DNA of 39,034 nucleotides from a virus, in IMG/VR virus record IMGVR_UViG_3300048837_000156, positions 1 to 39,034 of that record, one strand, 5' to 3'. Each line of letters opens with the position of its first letter. The first letter of the stretch is position 1. The notes beneath the pieces were generated by a model, which ran no database searches, was not told where the DNA came from, and saw only the letters and a list, made by a program, of their open reading frames with translations. A program made the translations under genes and the position numbers. Below, piece by piece: positions 13,809-22,674 of the stretch.

Positions 13809-15481
13809 CCTTCTGCGATCGGGCGACGGCTTATGCCGAGGCGGTCGTCGCGGGGAAAATCCCGGCCTGCAAGTTCGTCCGGCAGGCGTGCAAGCGGCAA
13901 TTGGCTGACCTGGCTAAGCCGCCGGTCGGGTGCCGGTTCGACACGGCGGCAGCGGAGCGGGTCTGCACCTTCATCGAACTTTGCCCTCACATCAAAGGGC
14001 CGCTTGCCTCGCAGGGCCAGACCATCCAGCTTGAGCCGTGGCAGGTGTTCATTCTGACTACGGTGTTCGGCTGGCTCGATCGCAAGGGGCACAGGCGGTT
14101 CCGGCGGGTTTATATCGAGGTGCCGCGCGGAAACGGCAAGTCAGCTCTTTCTTCGCCTGTTGGGCTTTATATGCTGGCGCTGGACGGCGAAGAGGGCGCG
14201 GAGGTCTACAGCGCGGCGACGACGCGGGATCAGGCGCGGATCGTGTTCCGCATGGCGCAGGCGATGGCACGGAAGATGCCGCAATTCTGCCGGCGGTTTG
14301 GGGTAGAGGTTCCGGCGCAGTCCATCACGCAGCTTCGCAGCAACTCGACGTTTCAGGCGCTTTCGGCGGATGGGCATTCTCTGGATGGGCTGAACATCCA
14401 CCTGGCGGTGATCGACGAGTTGCACGCGCACAAGACGCGGGACGTCTACGATGTGCTGGAAACAGGCCTCGGGAAGCGGCCGCAGTCGCTGCTTTGGGTC
14501 ATCACCACGGCCGGGGCGAACAAGCACGGCATCTGCTACGAGGTTCGCGACTACGCGGTGAAGCTTCTGGCTGGATCGGTGAAGGACGCGGCGTCGGAAT
14601 CGACCTTCGCTATCGTCTACACGATCGATGAAGGCGACGATCCGTTCGAAGAGGCAACGCTTCAGAAGGCTAACCCGAATTGGGGGATATCGGTTGACCC
14701 GACCGTGGTCATGCAGACCGCGGCAAAGGCTAAGCAGGTCTCGACGGCGCGGGCCAACTTCCTCACCAAGCACCTGGACGTGTGGGTTGATGCCAACTCG
14801 GCCCTGTTCGACACGGCGGCATGGCGGCGGTGTGAAGACAAGACGCTGGTGGAGGAAGCCTTCTCGGCCGACGAAAGCGTTACCGCGCTCGACTTGGCGT
14901 CCAAGATCGACATAGCGGCCAAGGTGAACCTCTACCGCAGGAGGATGCCGGACGGCTTCCACTTCTGGGTGTTCCCGAAGTTCTACCTGCCGCAGTCGGC
15001 GATCGAGGAAAGCCGGCATCCGATGTATCGGGGTTGGGAGATGCAGGGCGACCTGACGGCGACGGCCGGCGAGACGATCGACTTTGCGGTGATCGAGGAC
15101 GAGATCAGGCTTGAGGTTCCGGGCCGCACGATCCGGGCAGTGGTCGCGGACCCGTGGCAGGCCAACTATCTGGTGACAAACCTTCAGCGAGACGGGCTGC
15201 CGGCGGAAGAGTTCCGGCAGATGGTCGCGAACATGAGCGAGGCGACGAAGACGCTGGATGCGCTGATGCGCGAGGGTCGGATTCACCACCCCGGCAATGC
15301 GGTCCTCAACTGGATGATCGGCAACGTGGTCGGTCATTATGACGCCAAAGAGAATGTCTACCCGCGCAAGGAATTGCCGGGAAACAAGATCGACGGCGCG
15401 GTGGCGCTGATCATGGCGCTCGGCTGGTTCCTGAAGGAGCAGGCGGAGGCGCCGCCGGAATATCAGTTCTTCACTCTCTAG
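13805..15481 (+). CDS. terL: Terminase large subunit, HK97 type
   Basis: The 558-aa protein uses a GTG start within GTGA (13805-13808). ATPase: Walker A PRGNGKSA (about 107-114), Walker B AVIDELHAH (about 201-209), and the coupling motif WVITTAGANKHG. Nuclease: D363 in TALDLASKID, D449 in VVADPWQANYLV, and a third Asp in KIDGAVALIMALG near the C-terminus. It drives ATP-dependent DNA packaging into proheads and cuts concatemers. Length and motif set are typical, so packaging is intact. Confidence 0.95.
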   Translation: MTFCDRATAYAEAVVAGKIPACKFVRQACKRQLADLAKPPVGCRFDTAAAERVCTFIELCPHIKGPLASQGQTIQLEPWQVFILTTVFGWLDRKGHRRFRRVYIEVPRGNGKSALSSPVGLYMLALDGEEGAEVYSAATTRDQARIVFRMAQAMARKMPQFCRRFGVEVPAQSITQLRSNSTFQALSADGHSLDGLNIHLAVIDELHAHKTRDVYDVLETGLGKRPQSLLWVITTAGANKHGICYEVRDYAVKLLAGSVKDAASESTFAIVYTIDEGDDPFEEATLQKANPNWGISVDPTVVMQTAAKAKQVSTARANFLTKHLDVWVDANSALFDTAAWRRCEDKTLVEEAFSADESVTALDLASKIDIAAKVNLYRRRMPDGFHFWVFPKFYLPQSAIEESRHPMYRGWEMQGDLTATAGETIDFAVIEDEIRLEVPGRTIRAVVADPWQANYLVTNLQRDGLPAEEFRQMVANMSEATKTLDALMREGRIHHPGNAVLNWMIGNVVGHYDAKENVYPRKELPGNKIDGAVALIMALGWFLKEQAEAPPEYQFFTL

Positions 15482-15490
15482 GAGGTCCGC

Positions 15491-17443
15491 ATGGATCGCG
15501 CCTACGCCACCCTTGAGATCAAGGGCATGGATGATTCCGGCACGATTACCGGGATCGCCAGCACACCCAGTGCTGATCGCATGGATGACATTGTTCTTCC
15601 GGATGGCGCTGTCTACAAGCTGCCGCTGCCGCTTCTGTGGCAGCACGATCATTCGGACCCGATTGGTGAGATCACTTCGGCCAAGGTAACGGCCAAGGGG
15701 ATCGAGATCGTCGGCAAGGTGGTGCTCGGCGTCACGGATGAAATCGATCGTTACTGGAAGCTGCTGAAGGCCGGGCTTGTGCGCGGTCTGTCGATTGGCT
15801 TCCGAGGACTTGACGTTGAGCAGATCGAAGGATCGTGGGGCGTCCGCTTCAAGCGGTGGGAATGGCTGGAGTTGTCGGTCGTAACCATTCCCGCGAATGC
15901 CGAGGCGACCATCGCCACGGTCAAGGAATACGCAGCCAAGCCCGCCGCGACCGGCATTGGCAAGGCTGCGGCCACTCCCGGCGTCTCGGGAAAACCCATG
16001 AAACCCGTTTCCCTGAGGCCCAAGGAGGCCAAAACAATGAAAACCCTGTCTGAGCAGATCGCTGCCTTCGAGGCCAAGCGCGCTGCATCGCAAGCTCGCA
16101 TGGAAGAGCTGCAGAATGCTGCGGTCGAACGCGGCGAAAGCAAGTCTGCCGAGGAAAAGGAGGAATTCCAGACCCTCAAGGCCGAAGTGGCCGAGATCGA
16201 CTCCGAGCTGGCCGACCTTCGCGACCTGGAGAGAACCAAGGCCGCTGGCGCCAGGCCGGTGTCCGGTCAGAAGTCGGCGGATGGTTCGGCATCGCGCGAA
16301 GGGCTGGCCCCGGTGAAGGTCAAGGCCGCCAAGGCCGCGCCCGGCGTCGAGTTCGCCCGGCTGGCCCGCGTCAAGGCGCTCGCCAACATCGACCATGAAT
16401 CGCCGCTGGCGATTGCCAAGGCGCTCTATGGCGAGGATTCCCCCGTCGTCGGCGTGCTCACGAAAGGCAACGTGGTCGCGGGTTCCTCGGTATCCGGCAC
16501 GTGGGCGGCCGACCTGGTGGGGGCGGAGACTGCCGTCTATGCCGATTTTGCCGAATACCTGCAGCCGATGACCATCATCGGCAAGTTCGGCAGCGGTGGC
16601 ATTCCGAGCCTGATGCGCATTCCGTTCCGCACGCCGCTGATCCTGGAGACGGGCGTTCCGACCGGCTACTGGGTCGGGGAAGGCAAGCCGAAGCCGGTCA
16701 GCGCCGGGGCCTACGATCGGACGACGCTGGACGAGCTGAAGTTGGCGGCAATCTCGGTAGTCACCGAGGAACTGCTGCGGAAATCGAGTCCGTCTGCCGA
16801 CGCGCTGCTGCGGAACAGCCTTGCCCGCGCCGTGATTTCCACCATCGACGCGACGTTCATCGACCCGGCCGTTCCAGCGTCTTCGGGCGTTTCCCCGGCG
16901 TCGATCACCAACGGTGTGTCGGCCATTGCGTCGAGCGGCAATGATGCCGATGCGATCCGCGAGGACTTGCGGGCGCTCTGGGGGACGTTCATCGCTGCGA
17001 ACAACCCGCCGACCAGCGCCGTCTACATCATGTCGTCGATGACGGCGCTGGCGCTTTCGCTGATGGTGAACCCGCTGGGCCAAGCCGAATTCCCCGGCAT
17101 CACCATGGCCGGCGGCACGTTCCAGGGCATCCCCGTGATCACCTCGGAATACCTGTCGGCGGTCTCGGCGGGCGGCTTTGTCGTTCTGGCGAACGCCAGC
17201 GACATCTACTTCGGCGACGAAGGGGGCGTGAGTGTCGATATGTCGCGAGAGGCATCGCTGCAGATGCTGGACAACCCGACCAATGACACGGTGACGCCGA
17301 CAGCGACGAGCATGGTTTCGATGTTCCAGACGAACTCGGTTGCGTTCCGCGCCGAGCGGATCCTGAACTGGAAGAAACGGCGCGCGTCGGCGGTGGCGGT
17401 CCTCGATGAAGTGAATTGGGGCATGCCGGCTGCGTCGGTCTGA
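15491..17443 (+). CDS. Prohead protease-major capsid protein fusion (HK97 fold)
   Basis: The 650-aa protein starts MDRAYATLEI after TAGGAGG. Residues 1-150 are an HK97-type (S78) prohead protease: H52 in LLWQHDHSDPIGEI, S101 in LVRGLSIGF, and the VTIPANAEAT end. Residues about 183-270 are a charged coiled coil (FEAKRAASQARMEELQNA), the scaffold-like delta domain. Residues about 330-640 are the HK97 capsid fold (YADFAEYLQPMTIIGKFG, GYWVGEGKPKP, TMAGGTFQGIPVITSEYL). Protease and capsid are normally separate genes. An in-frame internal start at M183 has its own ribosome site, so two products are likely. Confidence 0.93.
   Translation: MDRAYATLEIKGMDDSGTITGIASTPSADRMDDIVLPDGAVYKLPLPLLWQHDHSDPIGEITSAKVTAKGIEIVGKVVLGVTDEIDRYWKLLKAGLVRGLSIGFRGLDVEQIEGSWGVRFKRWEWLELSVVTIPANAEATIATVKEYAAKPAATGIGKAAATPGVSGKPMKPVSLRPKEAKTMKTLSEQIAAFEAKRAASQARMEELQNAAVERGESKSAEEKEEFQTLKAEVAEIDSELADLRDLERTKAAGARPVSGQKSADGSASREGLAPVKVKAAKAAPGVEFARLARVKALANIDHESPLAIAKALYGEDSPVVGVLTKGNVVAGSSVSGTWAADLVGAETAVYADFAEYLQPMTIIGKFGSGGIPSLMRIPFRTPLILETGVPTGYWVGEGKPKPVSAGAYDRTTLDELKLAAISVVTEELLRKSSPSADALLRNSLARAVISTIDATFIDPAVPASSGVSPASITNGVSAIASSGNDADAIREDLRALWGTFIAANNPPTSAVYIMSSMTALALSLMVNPLGQAEFPGITMAGGTFQGIPVITSEYLSAVSAGGFVVLANASDIYFGDEGGVSVDMSREASLQMLDNPTNDTVTPTATSMVSMFQTNSVAFRAERILNWKKRRASAVAVLDEVNWGMPAASV
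16022..16039 (+). promoter_or_regulatory. Internal ribosome binding site and start for stand-alone capsid precursor
   Basis: AAGGAGG (16022-16028) stands 8 nt before an in-frame ATG (16037-16039, residue M183 of the fusion). Translation from here gives a 468-aa protein with delta domain plus capsid but no protease, the size and layout of a normal HK97-type capsid precursor. This would let a few fusion molecules carry the protease among many capsid subunits. Seen: site, spacing and frame. Inferred: use. Confidence 0.7.
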
Positions 17444-17454
17444 TTCTGACAACG

Positions 17455-17482
17455 GGCCGGGCGGGTGACTGCCCGGCCTTTT
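17455..17482 (+). terminator. Rho-independent terminator after capsid gene
   Basis: An 8-bp GC stem (GGCCGGGC 17455-17462 with GCCCGGCC 17471-17478) with an 8-nt loop is followed by TTTT. It lies between the capsid gene and the next late gene and would lower expression of downstream genes relative to capsid. Downstream genes need read-through or antitermination. Confidence 0.75.
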
Positions 17483-17496
17483 CATAGGAGGCCGCG

Positions 17497-17727
17497 ATGA
17501 AACAGAACTACGGCGACCGCATGATGCGCGCGCGCGATCCGCGGTTTGCCAAGATCGCCGAGCGCATGGGCTACAAGCGCCGCGACATGGTGGCGGAAAC
17601 GGCCGTCGACGAGACGGCGGCGCTCCGGGCCGAGTATGAGCGTGTGATCGGCAAGCGCCCGTTCATGGGCTGGGACGCGGCCAAGCTGCGCGAGAAGATC
17701 GAAGCATTTGCCAAGGGGTCCGAATGA
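17497..17727 (+). CDS. Small hypothetical head-module protein
   Basis: The 76-aa protein starts MKQNYGDRMMRARDPRFAKI after AGGAGG. It is helical and strongly charged, with a KRPFMGWDAAKLREKIEAF C-terminal helix. It is a phage protein of unknown function placed behind the capsid gene. Its stop overlaps the next start. Confidence 0.7.
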   Translation: MKQNYGDRMMRARDPRFAKIAERMGYKRRDMVAETAVDETAALRAEYERVIGKRPFMGWDAAKLREKIEAFAKGSE

Positions 17728-17981
17728 TGGCTGTGACACGCTCGCTTGATTCAACTTCGACCGGCAGCAAGCTCCGAGCCGTCACGCCGCACGTGAGCGA
17801 CCCGCTTCCTGGCGGCCCTTGTCGCGCCCTTTATGTCGGCGGCTCTGGAAGCCTTGTCATCGTTGCATCGGGCGATGAAGACGCAGTCACATTGACGGCG
17901 GTTCCGGCCGGAATACTGGCTATCTCTGTTTCGCATGTGCGCGCCACGTCTACGGCAACCGGCATTGTGGCGATCTACTGA
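17724..17981 (+). CDS. Head spike base-like protein (RcGTA Rcc01079 type)
   Basis: The 85-aa protein starts in an ATGA overlap. The beta-rich pattern CRALYVGGSGSLVIVASG, VTLTAVPAGILAISVSHV and ATSTATGIVAIY matches, in my recognition, the family named after Rhodobacter capsulatus GTA spike-base protein Rcc01079. In the GTA this protein sits on the head and carries spikes that bind the host capsule. Its place between capsid and portal agrees with a head surface role. Assignment is from pattern memory only. Confidence 0.65.
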   Translation: MMAVTRSLDSTSTGSKLRAVTPHVSDPLPGGPCRALYVGGSGSLVIVASGDEDAVTLTAVPAGILAISVSHVRATSTATGIVAIY

Positions 17982-17984
17982 GCT

Positions 17985-19310
17985 ATGCGCTTTCCCGCCC
18001 TGTTCCGCAGCAAGGCCATTGCCCCGGTCGCGCAATCGGCTGGCGCATGGTATCCTGTGTTTGAGTCATATGCGGGCGCGTGGCAGCAGAATGTCGTCGT
18101 TTCGCGCGATGCGGTGCTCGCCAACCCCTATATCTTCGCCTGCCAGACATTGATCGCCCGCGATATCGCCAAGCTGCGCGTGCGGTTGGTCGAGAAATCC
18201 GGGCGCATCTGGCGCGAGACGTCCAGCCCGGCATTCTCGCCGGTCCTGCGAAAGCCGAACCACTTCCAGACCCGCAACCAGTTCTGGGAAAGCTGGATGC
18301 TGTCCAAGCTTGGGCGCGGTAATGCCTATGTGCTGAAGCAGCGCGACAATCGCGGCATCGTGGTCGCGCTCTATGTGCTGGATCCGAACCGGGTGACGCC
18401 GCTGGTATCCGATGACGGGCAGGTCTTCTACGACCTTGCCGCCGACAACCTGCCGGGCCTGATGCAACAGGTTACGGTGCCGGCACGCGAAATAATTCAT
18501 GACCGTTGGAATTGCCTTTATCACCCGCTTGTCGGGTTGTCGCCGATCTTCGCGAACGGGATCGCTGCAACGCAGGGCCTTCGCATTCAGGACAACTCCG
18601 CGACGTTCTTCTCGAATCAGTCGCGGCCGGGCGGGATTCTCACCGCGCCGGGCAAGATCAGCGACGACACGGCTGCGCGGCTGAAGGCGGCGTTTGACGC
18701 CAACTATTCCGGCGCGAACGCGGGCAAGATCGCTGTGGTCGGTGACGGCCTGACCTTCGCGCAGCTATCGGTCACTGCCGAGGATTCGCAGCTGGTCGAG
18801 CAACTGAAATGGACGGCTGAGGCGATTGCCGCGACCTACCACGTGCCGCTCTACAAGATCGGCGCCGGGCCGATCCCGACCGCTGGCAACGTCCAGACGC
18901 TCAATCTCGAATACTACAGCCAGTGCCTTCAGAGCCTGATCGAGGATGCCGAGACGTTGCTCGATGAAGGCCTCGGCCTTGATGGCTTCAGCGTCGGGAC
19001 CGAGTTCGATACCGAAAACCTCCTGCGGATGGACAGCAAGACGCTGATGGAGACGCTGAAGTTGGCCGCCAGCATCATGTCTCCGAACGAGCAGCGCGAG
19101 CGGCTTGATCTTGGGCCGGTCAAAGGCGGAGAGGCTCCGCTGTCGCAGGAGCAGAACTGGTCTCTTGCCGATTTGGCTCAGCGCAGCATCTTGCCGGCGG
19201 CCCCCACGCAAGCTGAACCGTTGCAGCTTCCGGCACCGGAAGAAACCGATCTTCCGCCGGAGGCTGCCAAGGCGGTCTGGCGGGACTTATTGCGGGAAAA
19301 GGCGGCATGA
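17985..19310 (+). CDS. Portal protein, HK97 family
   Basis: The 441-aa protein starts MRFPALFRSKAIAP. The HK97 portal pattern runs through it: ANPYIFACQTLIARDIAKL, FWESWMLSKLGRGNAYVLKQ, YVLDPNRVTPL, VPAREIIHDRWN, LVGLSPIFANGIAATQGL, FFSNQSRPGGILT, WTAEAIAATYHVPLYKIG, and NLEYYSQCLQSLIEDAE. It forms the dodecameric ring at one head vertex through which DNA passes. The Pro-rich C-terminal tail is variable. It sits after the capsid gene, whereas HK97 has portal first. Confidence 0.95.
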   Translation: MRFPALFRSKAIAPVAQSAGAWYPVFESYAGAWQQNVVVSRDAVLANPYIFACQTLIARDIAKLRVRLVEKSGRIWRETSSPAFSPVLRKPNHFQTRNQFWESWMLSKLGRGNAYVLKQRDNRGIVVALYVLDPNRVTPLVSDDGQVFYDLAADNLPGLMQQVTVPAREIIHDRWNCLYHPLVGLSPIFANGIAATQGLRIQDNSATFFSNQSRPGGILTAPGKISDDTAARLKAAFDANYSGANAGKIAVVGDGLTFAQLSVTAEDSQLVEQLKWTAEAIAATYHVPLYKIGAGPIPTAGNVQTLNLEYYSQCLQSLIEDAETLLDEGLGLDGFSVGTEFDTENLLRMDSKTLMETLKLAASIMSPNEQRERLDLGPVKGGEAPLSQEQNWSLADLAQRSILPAAPTQAEPLQLPAPEETDLPPEAAKAVWRDLLREKAA

Positions 19311-19966
19311 AGCACGAAGAAATAGCGATGCTGGCCGCCGAAGTCGGTCCTGTGGTCCGCGAACTATTGGACAAGGCGACGGGACCGCTGATATCTCGAA
19401 TTGCCGCTCTGGAAAAGCAGATCGCCGATGCCCCCACCCCGCGCGACGGCAAGGACGGCGCGCGCGGCGAGAAGGGCGAAGCCGGCGCGGATGGCAAGGA
19501 CGGCGCGCCCGGTGAAAATGGCGCACCCGGTCGGGACGGGCTCGACGTGGCCGATCTGTTCAAGGCCGATGGTGGCCGTCTGATCGCGGTTCTGTCGGAC
19601 GGACGGACGAAAGACCTCGGCCAGTTTGTCGGCAAGGACGGCGCGCCGGGTCGGGACGGTTTGGGGTTCGATGACATGACCCTGGAAGCCGATGAACATG
19701 GCCGCCCGGTGGCGAAGTTCTCGCGCGGTGACGAGACGAAGTCGATCACGCTCGCGGGCGTGTATCGCGGCGTCTACAAGGCCGAGGACGATTACCGCAA
19801 GGGCGATAGCGTGACCTTCGGCGGCAGTCTGTGGACCGCGCTGGAAGATACCGCAGACCGCCCGGACGGCGGCAAGGGCTGGCAACTCAGCGTCAAGAAG
19901 GGCCGCGACGGCAAGGACGGCGAGATGAAGGCCCCGCCCGAGCCGAAGCCGGTGAAGGTGGGCTGA
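19307..19966 (+). CDS. Collagen-like virion protein
   Basis: The 219-aa protein starts in an ATGA overlap. Residues 1-45 are helical (a trimerisation-type coiled coil is plausible). Residues about 46-80 are an unbroken run of some eleven G-X-Y triplets ([18 protein letters not shown] and onward), followed by two shorter G-X-Y stretches. The C-terminal part ([45 protein letters not shown]) resembles small carbohydrate-binding modules of chitin-binding type. Collagen-like trimers are common in phage fibres. Lying beside the spike-base-like gene and portal, it may form a head or neck fibre. Confidence 0.75.
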   Translation: MKHEEIAMLAAEVGPVVRELLDKATGPLISRIAALEKQIADAPTPRDGKDGARGEKGEAGADGKDGAPGENGAPGRDGLDVADLFKADGGRLIAVLSDGRTKDLGQFVGKDGAPGRDGLGFDDMTLEADEHGRPVAKFSRGDETKSITLAGVYRGVYKAEDDYRKGDSVTFGGSLWTALEDTADRPDGGKGWQLSVKKGRDGKDGEMKAPPEPKPVKVG

Positions 19967-20292
19967 TGCCGGACCTCGTGACGCTTGAAGAGGTGAAGAT
20001 CGCACTGCGCGTCTATCACGACGATGACGACGCAGACCTGACGCAGATCATCGCCGCCGCATCGGAGGAGGTGATCGCCTATCTCGACACGCGCGCCGAC
20101 GCGATCCTCGATCTCGACAGCGCGGGCGAACTGACGAGCGGCAGCGTGGTGCCGGATCGCGTGAAGCGCGCCACCAAGATCGTCTGCCAGCACCTCTACG
20201 AAGGCGACGACACGATGAAGGGCCGCCCCGGTGGACTGCCCTACCGCGCCGAAATGCTGCTGTATCGCCTTGTCGATCCGCCTTGCGCCTGA
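19966..20292 (+). CDS. Head-tail connector, HK97 gp6-like
   Basis: The 108-aa protein starts in a TGATG overlap. [20 protein letters not shown], then [20 protein letters not shown] and the [20 protein letters not shown] helix are typical of gp6-like adaptor proteins, which form a ring under the portal. Length is usual for the family. Confidence 0.88.
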   Translation: MPDLVTLEEVKIALRVYHDDDDADLTQIIAAASEEVIAYLDTRADAILDLDSAGELTSGSVVPDRVKRATKIVCQHLYEGDDTMKGRPGGLPYRAEMLLYRLVDPPCA

Positions 20293-20896
20293 CTGGTGGC
20301 CCGCCTGGGAAGGCGAGACTCTGGTCATCGTGGCCTCCGGGCCGTCTGCCAAGACTGCGCCGCTTGAACTGGCGAAGGGCCGGGCGAAGGTGATCGCGAT
20401 CAACACGAGCTGGCGGCTTTGCCCGTGGGCCGACATGCTGTTTGCCTGCGATTACAACTGGTGGCTGCGAACGGAAGGCTGGCAGGATTTCACGGGGCTG
20501 AAGCTGACGATCGACGCCAAGGCAGCGCGAAAATGGGGCCTTGGCTACGTTCATTGCATGAAGCCGGACGACCGGGTGTTTCTTGAGCCGAAGGGGACGG
20601 TCGGATGGGGCGGAAACAGCGGCTTTCATTGCGTTAATCTTGCGATCCAGTTCGGCGTGCGCCGGGTGCTACTGGTCGGATACGACATGACGCTTGACTA
20701 CGGTCTGCATTGGCACGGGGCGCACCCGAGCGGGATGCACAACCCGAGGGCGGATAACGTAAGACGCTGGCGGCACGCGGTCGACAGCGCGGCGAAGGTG
20801 GCGGCGGCGCAGGGGGTGGAAGTGATCAACTGCAGCCCTAGTAGCGCATTGACGAAATACCCGAAGATGGGCTTCGCGGAGGCGCTGGGGTGCTGA
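20270..20896 (+). CDS. MptE/DUF115-like protein of a sugar-type cassette
   Basis: The protein has about 208 aa. No ATG is available: TTG 20270 fits the conserved N-terminus ([19 protein letters not shown]), and GTG 20231 is an alternative with a better ribosome site. Motifs are [10 protein letters not shown] (Rossmann-like loop), [47 protein letters not shown] and GLHWHGAHP. The pattern resembles 6-hydroxymethylpterin-kinase/DUF115-like proteins, which are related to nucleotide-sugar enzymes. Substrate unknown. It begins a three-gene insert between connector and head-closure genes. Confidence 0.65.
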   Translation: MSIRLAPDWWPAWEGETLVIVASGPSAKTAPLELAKGRAKVIAINTSWRLCPWADMLFACDYNWWLRTEGWQDFTGLKLTIDAKAARKWGLGYVHCMKPDDRVFLEPKGTVGWGGNSGFHCVNLAIQFGVRRVLLVGYDMTLDYGLHWHGAHPSGMHNPRADNVRRWRHAVDSAAKVAAAQGVEVINCSPSSALTKYPKMGFAEALGC

Positions 20897-21537
20897 CCGT
20901 CGCCTGCGTCCTTCGGAGTGGGGGGATTTACACCCCCGAGTGGGTCGAGAAGTTGCAGCGCGGCGTTGAGATGCACTTGAGTCACAAGCATCGCTTCGTC
21001 TGCTTGTCCGATGTGGACGTGCCATGCGAGCGGATCGCTCTGGAAGATGATTGGCCGGGCTGGTGGTCGAAAATATGCCTGTGGCATCCCGCTGCCGGGT
21101 TGACCGGGCCGACGATCTATTTCGACCTTGACACTCTGATCGTCGGGTCGCTTGACGCCCTTGCGGCCTACCCGCACCGCTTCACGATGGCGCATGAGTT
21201 CTACCGCCCCGATCGCATGTGCAGCACGGCAATGGCATGGTCGGGGGATTGGTCGGAAATCTGGCAGCAGATGAAGGCCGATCCGGCGGCTGTCATTGCA
21301 GCCTACGACCGGCCGCGGAAGGACAAGCGGATCGGCGATCAGGCATTCATCGAGGATTGCCTCAGCGGGGCGAAGATCGACACCTTCCGCGATCTGTTCG
21401 GCGAGACGAGCATTGCCAGCTACAAGGTGCACTGCAAGCGGGGCATCCCGAGCGGGGCGGCGGCGGTTTCGTTCCACGGCCGTCCGAAGATGCACGAGGC
21501 CGGCGGTTGGGTGCAGAAGATGTGGGAATCGGCATGA
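20890..21537 (+). CDS. Glycosyltransferase (GT-A, DxD)
   Basis: The 215-aa protein uses GTG at 20890, overlapping the upstream gene by 7 nt. GT-A features: N-terminal strand [23 protein letters not shown], and the metal/nucleotide-sugar motif IYFDLDTLIVG (FDLD), then a distal SFHGRPKMHE His segment of GT8-like enzymes. It would move a sugar from a nucleotide donor onto an unknown acceptor (virion protein, DNA base or host glycan). Confidence 0.8.
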   Translation: MLTVACVLRSGGIYTPEWVEKLQRGVEMHLSHKHRFVCLSDVDVPCERIALEDDWPGWWSKICLWHPAAGLTGPTIYFDLDTLIVGSLDALAAYPHRFTMAHEFYRPDRMCSTAMAWSGDWSEIWQQMKADPAAVIAAYDRPRKDKRIGDQAFIEDCLSGAKIDTFRDLFGETSIASYKVHCKRGIPSGAAAVSFHGRPKMHEAGGWVQKMWESA

Positions 21538-22151
21538 GCGAGTTTGTGCAGCACGCCGGCTTCTGGTGGCCCGCCGACGACACGCATTGCCACTCGGTGA
21601 TCCATGACGAGCTGGCCGATCTGGATGCCGCTCTGGCGCTGGTCCCCGGCCGCAAGGTGGCGGTTCAGGCCGGCGGCAATGTCGGGGTCTGGGCTGCGAA
21701 GCTGGCTCGCGAATTCGAGACGGTCATGACCTTCGAGCCAGTAGCGGAAAACTACCAGTGCCTTGTCAAGAACGTGCCGACCAACGTGCGATTCTGGCGG
21801 GTCGGGCTGGGCGACAAGCCCGGCAAGGTCGGGATGACCATAGTTCCTGGAAATGCCGGGGCGCATTACATCGGCGGGGCTGGCGAGATCGAGATCATCA
21901 CGCTGGATAGCCTCGATCTTCCGGGTTGCGATTTCTTGTGCCTTGACGTCGAAGGCGCCGAGCCGCTGGCGCTGCACGGCGCGGCCGAAACGATCCGTAA
22001 GTTTCGTCCGGTGGTGATGATGGAAGAGAAAGGCTTGTCGGAACGCTACTTCGGCATCCGCCGCGGCGCCGCAGAGCGATGGCTGGTCCGTGAGCATGGC
22101 TATCGGGTGGCGATGAAGGTCCGCAAGGATTTGATCCTGGTGCCGGCATGA
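21534..22151 (+). CDS. FkbM-family methyltransferase
   Basis: The 205-aa protein starts MSEFVQHAGFWWPADD in an ATGA overlap. The Rossmann SAM-binding site reads AVQAGGNVGVWAAKLA and ETVMTFEPVAENYQCL; later LDSLDLPGCDFLCLDVEGAE is the FkbM signature. FkbM enzymes usually O-methylate sugars or polyketides. Together with the glycosyltransferase directly upstream this suggests addition and capping of a methylated sugar. Confidence 0.85.
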   Translation: MSEFVQHAGFWWPADDTHCHSVIHDELADLDAALALVPGRKVAVQAGGNVGVWAAKLAREFETVMTFEPVAENYQCLVKNVPTNVRFWRVGLGDKPGKVGMTIVPGNAGAHYIGGAGEIEIITLDSLDLPGCDFLCLDVEGAEPLALHGAAETIRKFRPVVMMEEKGLSERYFGIRRGAAERWLVREHGYRVAMKVRKDLILVPA

Positions 22152-22522
22152 AGGCGGGCGATCTTTACCAGCGCGTTGCCTTCGACGCCCCGAAGGCAGT
22201 GCCTGACACGCATGGCGGAACGGAAGTCGGGTGGGACACCGACAACGCGGTAACGGCGCGGGCGCATTTTCTATACCTGCGCGGCGGCGAGACGGTTCAG
22301 GCGGCGCGGCTGCAAGGCAGGCAGCCTATCGTTGTCACGATCCGGAACAGTGAGGATGCTCGGTCGATCACGGCGGGCTGGAGAATGAGGGACATGAACG
22401 CCGGATCGCTCAACAGTGGTGACGTGTGGTCAGGCCCGACATTCAACGTCCGCACTGATCCAGTGCCGAGCGACGATCGGCGGTGGCTGGAAATCACGGT
22501 AGAGGGCGGGGTGGCGGTGTGA
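22148..22522 (+). CDS. Phage head closure protein
   Basis: The 124-aa protein starts in an ATGA overlap. MKAGDLYQRVAFDAPKAVPD, GTEVGWDTDNAVTARAHFLY, GGETVQAARLQGRQPIVV and the C-terminal WLEITVEGGVAV match head-closure (SPP1 gp16-like) proteins, a beta-barrel ring below the adaptor that seals DNA in the head. Confidence 0.85.
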   Translation: MKAGDLYQRVAFDAPKAVPDTHGGTEVGWDTDNAVTARAHFLYLRGGETVQAARLQGRQPIVVTIRNSEDARSITAGWRMRDMNAGSLNSGDVWSGPTFNVRTDPVPSDDRRWLEITVEGGVAV

Positions 22523-22674
22523 TGTTGAAGAATGTCGTGTTTCAGGCAGATGACTTTGCCCGCAAGGCGGCGCTGATGGAAGCCGAACGCAACGCAATAT
22601 GTCAGGACGTGGTGGCGATTGCCGTCCTTTATGCGGCTGCGCTTGCGGCGTTTCTCAAGTATCTGTTTTCCTGA
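22522..22674 (+). CDS. Small membrane protein in tail module
   Basis: The 50-aa protein starts MLKNVVFQADDFARKAALME in a TGATG overlap and ends with the hydrophobic helix VVAIAVLYAAALAAFLKYLF. It is translationally coupled on both sides. No family is recognised. A membrane protein between head-closure and tail-completion genes is unexpected for a structural role. Confidence 0.65.
   Translation: MLKNVVFQADDFARKAALMEAERNAICQDVVAIAVLYAAALAAFLKYLFS

Noticed and set aside
14141-17485. 1114-aa open frame on the minus strand
   Set aside because: It is antisense to the terminase and capsid genes, is rich in Arg/His/Asp as expected for a GC-rich shadow frame, and shows no domain or ribosome site.
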